A stretch of 10,300 bases of DNA from Beroe ovata. Taxonomy: Eukaryota > Ctenophora > Nuda > Beroida > Beroidae. The stretch covers positions 12,200 through 22,499 of the forward strand of contig CAMPET010000047.1 of NCBI GenBank assembly GCA_946803715.1, read 5' to 3'. Of this stretch, positions 1 through 9,200 are shown piece by piece (the first letter of the stretch is position 1; every line of letters begins with the position of its first letter). The position numbers and the translations under genes are program-made. The notes under the pieces were generated by a model. That model had not been told where the DNA came from and made no database searches. It was given only the letters and a program-made list of their open reading frames with translations.

Positions 1-46
1 TGTGTGTGTGGGTGGGTGTGTGTGGGTGTGTGTGTGGGTGTGTTCA
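1..46. repeat. TG/GGTG microsatellite in the intron after exon 28
   Basis: Alternating tg with ggtg interruptions from the window edge to position 44; in the gene sense it is CACACACCC-rich. It starts seven bases after the exon 28 donor and continues past the window. Confidence 0.9.
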
Positions 47-52
47 ACTAAC

Positions 53-230
53 GGTAGCATCCAGTGTAGTAGATATCATCGACAGCTATATCCCCAGTGT
101 AAGATGCCCCTCTCACTCCCTCAAGTACTAATCGCCAGTGCTGGTCTCCCCAGTTTATTCCAGAACCGAGCCATGCTGTTGCTTTAGCCCAGTTCAGTGT
201 CTCAGATGTGTTACGGTGCCACACAAGGGT
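53..230 (-). CDS. Exon 28: MAM8 C-terminal part, last exon in window
   Basis: Phase 0 to phase 1. [20 protein letters not shown], then [20 protein letters not shown] and DIYYTGC, the end of MAM8. Acceptor TTTTGCAG; donor C|GTTAGT, so the gene continues beyond position 1. The frame's stop codon just after the donor is in the intron and is not taken as the gene end because phase 1 and a good donor precede it. The remaining bases 1-52 are TG-rich intron. Confidence 0.9.
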
Positions 231-3200
231 CTGCAAAAGGGAGAGTTAGGCGATCATTTGCTCGCGATATCAGGCAAGCGAACATGACGTTATCAGAGAA
301 GCAATCCGGATATCATCTACATATATATCTGTGTGTGATACTCACTCCCAGTCCATCAGCAGAGTTGGGTGTCTCCACATAGATGTTGAGTGTACCGAGC
401 GCATCACCCATCATGTGGTAGTAGAAGTTGAGTGTACAGTAGAACCAGTCCTCGTGGATCATCCACGGGCCTCGCATGACTGCTCTGTCACCAGCCACAC
501 GGGGATAGGACGCTTCGATAAACATGTAGTAACCTGTGGGGAATGAGGGGGGTGAGGGGGGGTAAGATAGGACTAACCTGAGGGAAGAGAGGGGAAGAGA
601 GGGGATTAGAACAGGGCGTGTAGATGGATACTCAAGAGCTGAGTACACTCACAGCTGAGTACACTCACAACTGAGTACACTCACAACTGAGTACACTCAC
701 AGCTGAGTACACTCACAGCTGAGTACACTCACAACTGAGTACACTCACAGCTGAGTACACTCACAGCTGAGTACACTCACAACTGAGTACAGTCACAGCT
801 GAGTACAGTCACAACTGAGTACAGTCACAACTGAGTACAGTCACAACTGAGTACAGTCACAGCTGAGTACACTCACAGCTGAGTACACTCACAGCTGAGT
901 ACACTCACAGCTGAGTACACTCACAGCTGATTACACTCACAGCTGAGTACACTCACAGCTGATTACACTCACAACTGAGTACACTCATACCTGTGTTGTT
1001 GTTCCTGGTATGGTCTCGTGTCGGTCCAGTGAAGCTACTCGGTGTGCCCATGTTGTTTCTGCTCCAGTCAAAGTCGTCAAAGTTCGCATCGTCCCGGAAT
1101 CCGCACATATCATTGTCGAATGAGCATTCTCCTGGGTTCTCGCTCTCAGCTGGGGATAGTAGGGGGATCAGTGAGACATTGTTACGAGGGAATCGTTATT
1201 GATGATTTATCATTCATCAAACTTCAATGAATTTATTCACTATTTCCCACCACCCCCTCCTATGACACCGATGGCATCACTCACATGGTTTGCAGTTGAC
1301 CATCTTGATGTCATCGATAGCAATATCACCCTGGTAGGTACTACCAACTGTTCCGATGATACTGATCTTACTGTTGAATCTGATACCAATCGGTAACTCT
1401 GCTTTCTTCCATCTGAAAATCATTGAGTTGTCAATAAAAATCACACAAACATGTTTACAACTCAGCACTTCCTACTGTCATATATGACGTCATGAGTTGC
1501 TATAGCAACACTAACTCGTCTCCCTGGTCTCCAGTGAGAGTCAGCAGGTTGACAGCATAGCTGTTCCACTCTAGGTTAACCAGCAACATTCCAATCCCAG
1601 GACCAGACATGTGATACCACAGCTCCAGCACACACTTGCTCCCCGTCACAGGTATGGCAGGTGATGTCAGGACTGCCTTGTCGGCCGGTTTCCGTGGGGC
1701 AGACGCCTCGATGTAGAAGTAGTTTCCGGGTTTCCCGGTCCAGGAGAACTGCTGGCTGTCAGCACCGCAGGTGCTCTTCAGAATAACCTGGTTCCCGTTC
1801 TTGGGAGAGGTGGAATCACTGATGGGGTTCCAGCACATGCCACTGCTCGCGTGTTTGATACCACCCCCAGGGGTGAGGGTCCACTTGGTAGCGGGGGTAC
1901 CGCACTGGTCCCCTAGAACCACTGGGGTGTTCTCTGATGGAGTACCAGTTCCAGCCGGCTGCGGGAATGAGGGTGAATAATGAATATGGTCGATGGATCA
2001 TGAAATGAGGAAATAAGCCCTCAGAAATGTGCAAATTGCGAAACCATCTCTCACCATCGCACTAGTCACCTGCAGACAAAGTCCCGATGTGAGATGCTTG
2101 AGATCCCCGTCGTTGGTGTAACAGTACTGTAACCTATCCTCCGTACACCCACCATATATCACGATCTTCGTGCCTACCCTCGGGTTGGGATTTCCACCTC
2201 GTGGATGGATACACTTCCCACCCACGTGCACAATTGCACCACATCCCTTACTACCCGCGAATGTGTGGTCCTCTTTAGGGCCCGTACCCCACGACGTGGT
2301 CCCGCCCCTGTACCGGACCCAGTCGAAGTTGTCACCGTCCTGCTGGTTCTCCCAACCACACCGTCCCTCCTCGAAGTTACACGTGGCACACCGTCTCTCG
2401 TCCGTATCTAGCCACCACCAGTTGTCACCGCAGTCATCGTACAGGTCACATACCCTGTCAGCTGGGACACATGTCGGCCCGCTGCAGTCATGGTCCTCCT
2501 TCCCACAGAGATTGGTTACCGCACAGTCGTCAAGCTGAAATGAAGATGCACCTCAGTGATCATGGAAAAGTGAACGAAGGGCAAGCTCAAACTTTCGATC
2601 TTTGAAAGAGCTATTCAAGGAGGGATTTCTTTAGATTCTCTCACAACTCTATATACTAATCTTACCTCGATATCATCTAGAGCAATGTCACCGAGGTATG
2701 AAGAACCTCTGATACCCTCGAATTCGAGTTTGAATGTACCATCGTTAGCAAGCGGCATGGTGCTCTCCACCCAGTCATCAGTCTGAACCTGTGTCAGGTT
2801 CTGGAGGAGCAGGTAGCCGTTCTGGGTGTTCTTGAATACCTGTCATGGAGCAGATCATGGTGAGGGGAGTTTGTCTGGAGGGTCCTCAGTCTTGTTTGTC
2901 TGGAGGGGTCTCGGTCTAGTTTGTCTAGAGGGTTCTCAGTCTAGTTTGTCTGGAGGGGTCTCAGTCTAGTTTGTCTAGCTCTAACTTGAGTAGTGAGCTG
3001 TCACTCTGTCATAGTATACGAGTACCACATATTACTCACGTTGAGACTGCCGATATGCTGGCCCATCATGTGGTACCAGAACTCTAGCTTGCACTGCGAG
3101 TCAGGTGACTGGTCGCCGTATGTTAGCCACCTACTGGTAGCCACTGCCGTGTCACCAGGTTGTCGGGGGTAGGATGTTTCAATGTAGTAATACCAGCCTG

Positions 3201-6200
3201 GTGTGATAGTGGGACATAGAGCACTCTGCTTTTTAAGTCACAGAGAGCTCTCATGTGCAGTGCTATATCCGTCACATGAGAGTGATAGCATATTTCACAG
3301 AATTGAGACAACCCTAAGCATTACTACTGCAGCAGTATAGTCTGCCCCCCTGAGAATATGGACATTACATTATGAGAGAGAGTTCACCTTTATCTGTGAG
3401 GGTGGTGTGATCGGTTTTGGGCCCGGTGCTATAGCTAGCAGTGGGGCCCTGGTGTCGTGTCCAATCAAAGTCGTCCCTGGCCTCGGTGTTGTAGTAATCA
3501 CATGTGCCCAGCTCGAAATCGCACTCTCCGGGTCCGTTAAGATGGCCAGTGTCACAGTCAGTAAACCTGACGTCATCCACTGCGAGCCAGTACATCTCAC
3601 CCTGACCCACAGCTGACAACCCGATAGAGACCTGTACATTGGTACCCTCACTCAGTCTAACTGTCAGGAATGTCCAGTCTCCTGTCGAGTTGCCTGTCTT
3701 CGAGAATAGCACCTGCGGTAACAAGGAATAGTGTTTTAGATAGTCCTGTAGTATTGAAAGATAGACAGACAGACAGATACACATACACACACGTCACACA
3801 TACACACACACACACACTCGTGTGACTCACGTATGTTCCCATGTCGTTGCTCAAAGTGATGGTCATGTTTCCATAGGTACCCAGATCAGCAGCATAGTAG
3901 AACCTCATCCTGCATCTCTTGCCCGTGTTGGCGAAGGTGGGTGTGGTCAGCAGTTCCATGGTGTGGTCGTCATCACCGTAGTGCCACCATGAGGACTCAG
4001 CTATCATGTAGTGACCTGGGAAAGAGAGGGGTTAGAACAAATCATATCCTCATGATCAGGACGATTATCGAGAATATCGATTGCAATAGTCACTCCAGAA
4101 GGTAGTAATCGTCTCCCTGAGCGCCAACCCCAGCGGATATTACCTTCCCCTGTTCCCAGTGAGGTGTCATATCCGGGTCCGTAGTAGTCCCCTGCTCCTG
4201 CCACCTTCTTCCACACATCCGGGTGGTTGGTGGTCCATCCACCCTGACCTGGTCCTTCGAAATCGGAGGTACCTGTGCCACGGGATATACAGTGTGATTT
4301 CGAAGATACACAATGTGTCACGGGCCACATGTCACAGGTAGTGTGACGTACCACACCCATGATATTAACGGGGATATTACACTTACCGCAGTTGAGTTCG
4401 TCAGTGCCGTCACTGCACTGAGGCTGGAAGTCACAGATGTTAGTCTTGTTGATACAGACTGCTTCCGTCTCGCAGGAGGTTTGGGTCTCCAGGTCACAGA
4501 GGTAATTAACTGAGTGTATTGGACATACCGTCAGTGATACAAATCTCTCAAAGTTGAAGGAGGGGAAAATATAATCTACTGAATCAAATCCCAGAAATCA
4601 GAGTTTGATAGGAGATACTCACTGCCACAGTTGTGGAATGCCACGTCATCAATAGCGATATCACCGTCATATGAACTGCCGATAGTTCCCCTGAACACAA
4701 TGCGTGCCGTGCTCACTCTACCGATATCTACTGTTCCCGATATCCATTCCTCGTCACTGTGCCCATCGAGAACCTTGTCAGCAAACTTGTTGAAGTGCGT
4801 GCCCATCACCTGGACCTCCAGCTTGCCTACATTGGTACCAAACGAGTGGTAGAAGAATGACACCTCACACTTGGCCTGCGATAAGATGAGAATGTAGAGA
4901 GAGACATGCAGAACTCAATCACAATGAATGGACGGACTATGTAGGTCAAACCATCAAAGTTTTAGGACTATATAGCTGAAACTTCCTTTAAAATGATACA
5001 CTAAAATTCACGGACCACGCCCATGTCCCTCTACTCACATTAGTAGTGGACAGCCACTCGCTCTGCAGCTCAGCCACGTCCCCTTGTGTCCTGGGCCAGC
5101 TCGCCTCCACATACATGTAGTGTCCAGTTTCCGTGCCCGTGGTGTGATCTGTACACGGTCCAGTCCCGTAGCTGCCCGTGCAGCCCTGGTGCCACGTCCA
5201 GTAGAAGTCGGCGTCGGTTACTCCGTCACGCCATATACACGTGTCTGTCTCGAAGTCACAGGAGTCACGTGACTTGGGTACTGTGATCTGAGGGTAGGGA
5301 TAGGGTGAGAATATGGTGGGGTAAGGGGGCTAGAAGAGGGTCGTTTTCTCAGTGGAGCATACTCACTGTCATGGATGCGTTGACAGATGATACTTGGTTG
5401 ATACCGATACAGGTATAAACTCCACTGTCATAAGAACCAATGTGTGTGATGTGTAGAGAACCGTTCATCAGTAGTGACCGTCTGTTGTCATACGCCACAT
5501 TCTCACCTGGTAACAGCGTTGTCAGGGGGTGATTGACAACCATGACAACACGTCATTCTCAATGTGAGGTACAGTAGTTGGAGTGGTAACACATGGTAAC
5601 GCATACCATTGTGGAGCCAGGTTAGGTCTGGTGCCAGGTTTCCTGTCATCAGACAATCCAGTGTGATGTCATGGTCATCCTCTGTCAACACTTGATCAGT
5701 GGACACTTTCAGTATGGACGGAGCTGATGCTGTCACTGGAAGTGGAGACGTTAGGAATTATGTTTGTTCTGACAGTTTCGTAGTGATGCTGACTCCTGCA
5801 ATCTCTCTGCCAGTATTAGGTGTGACATGGTCTAACAGAGGCAAATATCTTTCGCGGTGTGTGCGGAATCGCGAAATTTGGTGTTTTCCGCGACAAACCG
5901 CGAAATTCGGCGTTTTCCGCGACAAATCGCGATTTTTTCGAATTCCCGCGAATAATCGCGAATTCATGCGGTTTTCCGCGATAAATCGTGATATTTAAGA
6001 GAAATTCAGGGATTTTAGAAGTTGACCAAACGTTATAAAACTTGACCAAACGTGACAAAAGTTGATCAAACGTTATAAAACTTGACCAAACGTTACAAAA
6101 GTTGACCAAACGTTATAAAACTTGACCAAACGTTACAGATCACAGTATCTCTAACAAGAATGCTATCTCGATTCATATATTGCCACTGTTTAATTCAATT

Positions 6201-9200
6201 TGTTGACACCAGATCATATCACTTGACAAAACGTTTGATCGACAAGATCGCGATTTCCATAATTTTAGCCGCGAAACTGCCGCGATTTTCGCATTTTACC
6301 CGCGAAATTGCCGCGAATTTCCCCATTTTTGCCGCGAAACTGCCGCGAATTTCTCAATTTTTACCGCGATGCTGCCGCGAAATTTGGCAATTTTACATTT
6401 CGCGGTGCCGCGAAATTTCGACTTTTTTACCGCGAAAGATATTTGCCTCTGTGGTCTAATTAGTACTCACGTGTAGGTGCACAGTCCACGAAGTTGGTAT
6501 CATCAATCGCAATATCTCCCTTATACGACGCTCCTCTAATTCCGATAAGAGATATGGAGAAGTCAGCTAGTGCTCCAATAGGGATACTCTCCTTGATCCA
6601 GTCGTTCACCTTGGGATCGGGTACCTCCTGTGCAAAGTTACCGCGCGTCGCATTGATAGACACGAACAGTTTGCCTGAGGGAGTTATCATCATGTTTATA
6701 GCAACCATTGGACTCGATCACGAAGGATTAGGAGAGGAAATGTTGAATAGTGAAGTATAGCTCGGTTTCCACTAAAAGGAAAGGATACTCGGGTACATAC
6801 CGATTCCAGATCCATACATGTGGTACCAGAACTCAAACTTGCAGTCAGGGCCAGATGTTAACAGTTTTGGTGTTGTCAGTCTGATTGTCGCTCCGGGGGA
6901 CATTCCAGTTGCTTCCAGATACACGTAGTGTCCTGTAATCGGGATAGCAACTTGTTGTCATAGCAATCGTTAACAACAACTTTCTCTCCAACTTTCTATT
7001 CAGAGCACGACTTATAGAGCCAAGCTGATCTAGAACACAAAGTGATTTGACACGTGACACTTACCACAGTTGGGTATGTGGCAGTACTCCCATTGGATAG
7101 TCGAGTCAGCCACATAGCACCATGGTCCATCCTCTCTCTTATTGCTAGTAGGGTTGCGGCAATAGTTGTGTGAACCAACCCCTGTAAACAGTGTTCAGAT
7201 GGAATGGAGATCGGGAAGTGAGTGGGAATAGGAATGAAAGACACCCCTGATCATGGACTCCAGGGTTGAGGGGGTGCGTGTGTGGTGAGAATTGGAGAGG
7301 GAGTATGAAGACATACTCTTGTCGTTGGTGTTGTATGTCTGCTTGTTCCACGCTAAACACGTTTTCCCTGTGGCTGTCTGTGCTATGGTGCCGTAGTAGT
7401 TAGCGCCCTCCTGCTTCAGACATTGGGTATCTGGGACGGGATGAGGGTTAACACTGGGAACACTACGCAGTTTCTGCAGTGGAGATGGATAGGGCTGTAT
7501 ATTGAGCTGTAACTTACCACATTTAGGAATACTGCAGTACTGGAATCCTCTCTTCGTGTAGCACCACGGCGCCGCGCTGTTGTCAGGATTCCTGTGAGTG
7601 AGACACGTGTCAGAACAGCCTCGTCACCGACTTGAGACGAAACAGAGACACAAAGATGTGAAAATCATAGCGATGAGCTGGTACCTGCAGTAGTTGTGTC
7701 CACTGATGCCATAAGAGGGGTTCTGATCCCACATCAGACAGTCTAGACCCTTACTGGACTTAGCGACTGTTCCATTGTAGTTCACCCCAGATCCATCGAT
7801 ACAGTTCACATCTGGGATAACGGGTTACATTGTTACATTCCCTGGTGCCGTTTGGATAAATTTTTGGCTGAGTTACATTCGTTATCTTCATGGTAGCATG
7901 CGCCTATGAACTATGAATAATGGAAGCAACATCTTACGAAACTATGGAAGCAACACTACTAATGCTAGTCCGGTAATAACAACCCGAGCACGTCTGCTAC
8001 ATAATATCGACGAGAACTCACTGAGGTCATCTGCATGAGTGGTGTGGTCGGAGACTGGTCCAGTGTTGTATGACAGAGTACCCAGGTTGTTCCTGATCCA
8101 GTCACCGTCATCATCCTCGTCCTGGATCCAGCCACACATTTGGTGCACCTCGAAATCACATGTTCCTGGAGAGGGGGTGTGTACTCGGTGTGAGGCGTTC
8201 ATTGGGGAGCAGTGATTGTAGTGACCTCATTGTTCATTGGGGAATTGTTATTATAGTGACCTCAAACCTTCAGTGTACGTTCTCGAATCCATAAAATCAA
8301 GGTATAATTATCAGCCAAGTATCACTTAACAAGAAGTTTCAGAATTCATTATCGTACAGAACAGGTGCAACTCCGAACTAACCGCATTTCATTTCATCAG
8401 CCGAGTCAGTGCAGTCGGATATGAAGTCACAGACCCAGTCAGTGGTGAGACATTGTGGTGAGTTGTCACTCGGACACGTGTAATCGTCTGCAGAGGGTGA
8501 GTAGATGTTAGGTGAGAGACGTGGTGAGGTAAGTCGATGTGGAAGAGGGTGGGGTAAAATGAGAGAGGGGTAATTAATTGGAGTGAGGTGAATTGGAGGG
8601 AACAAGGGAGAGAGAGGAGATAAGATAGAGGAGAGATGGGCCCCGGCCCTCACTACTCACCAGTGTGACAGAAAGTGGTGGTAGTACAGCCAGTGATACT
8701 GATATCATCCAGCGCAATATCACCAAGATACGACACTCCTCGGATACCCTCAAACCGTATCCTAAACCCGTAGTTAGCCAGTCTGTTCTTGTAGGGGATG
8801 AGAACGACGGAGTTGTTCCATGCGGTATCCTGCTCCCCTGTCAGGGAGAATGCCTCCACCCAGTCTCTGCCGCCCATCTGGTACGACATCTTGAGTGTGC
8901 CCGTGTGTTGTCCGAACATGTGGTACCAGAAACTCACGTGACAGTCCTGGGGGAGGGGGAGTCACGTGATATACATACAGACACATTCTACACTTCCATT
9001 CCACTTCATATCACCTCGATACTTACCATATCATTTGATAGCTACCATGTCTGTTATTTACCACATTGCTTCCATTAGCTTCCAATTACCACGTCTGCTT
9101 CCATCATCGGTCGTACTTACCTTGCTAGTACTCACCTTGTCAGTAACTTTCCTTATATTTTCAGTTACTCACCATGTTGTTTGTTACTTTCATCCAGGGG

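Larger units (their letters stand above)
5836..6451. mobile_element. 616-bp non-autonomous hAT-like element (MITE) in the exon 12-13 intron
   Basis: 23-bp perfect terminal inverted repeats, CAGAGGCAAATATCTTTCGC plus GGT, at 5836-5858 and in reverse at 6429-6451. They are flanked by an 8-bp target-site duplication TGGTCTAA (5828-5835 and 6452-6459). CAGAGG-type termini with 8-bp duplications are the known signature of hAT transposons. No transposase frame is present; the interior is three tandem arrays. It explains why this intron (735 bases) is far longer than its neighbours. The intact duplication and identical ends suggest recent insertion. Superfamily assignment is inference from ends only. 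Confidence 0.9.

Noticed and set aside
48-52. Stop codon after exon 28 as the gene's end
   Set aside because: The TAG overlaps a good GTTAGT donor right after the final MAM Cys in phase 1, the same pattern seen at other MAM ends in this gene; the gene most likely continues past position 1.
637-988. CRISPR-like array
   Set aside because: Units are contiguous 16-mers without spacers, in a metazoan intron: a minisatellite.
2170-2538. Plus-strand frame of 122 codons
   Set aside because: Exact antisense of exon 23, which holds LDLa, MAM and lectin motifs with matching splice phases.
5699-6459. Possible coding frames within the mobile element
   Set aside because: The translated frames are repeats of the CGCGAAA and TTGACCAAACG arrays; no transposase motif is seen, and frames exist on both strands by chance of repeat content.
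7905-7965. Short repeated phrase (atggaagcaaca twice) in the exon 6-7 intron
   Set aside because: Only two short copies with no other structure; reported here but too weak for a feature.
8665-9078. Plus-strand frame of 137 codons
   Set aside because: Antisense shadow of exon 4 (MAM2 C-terminal half); no domain features of its own.
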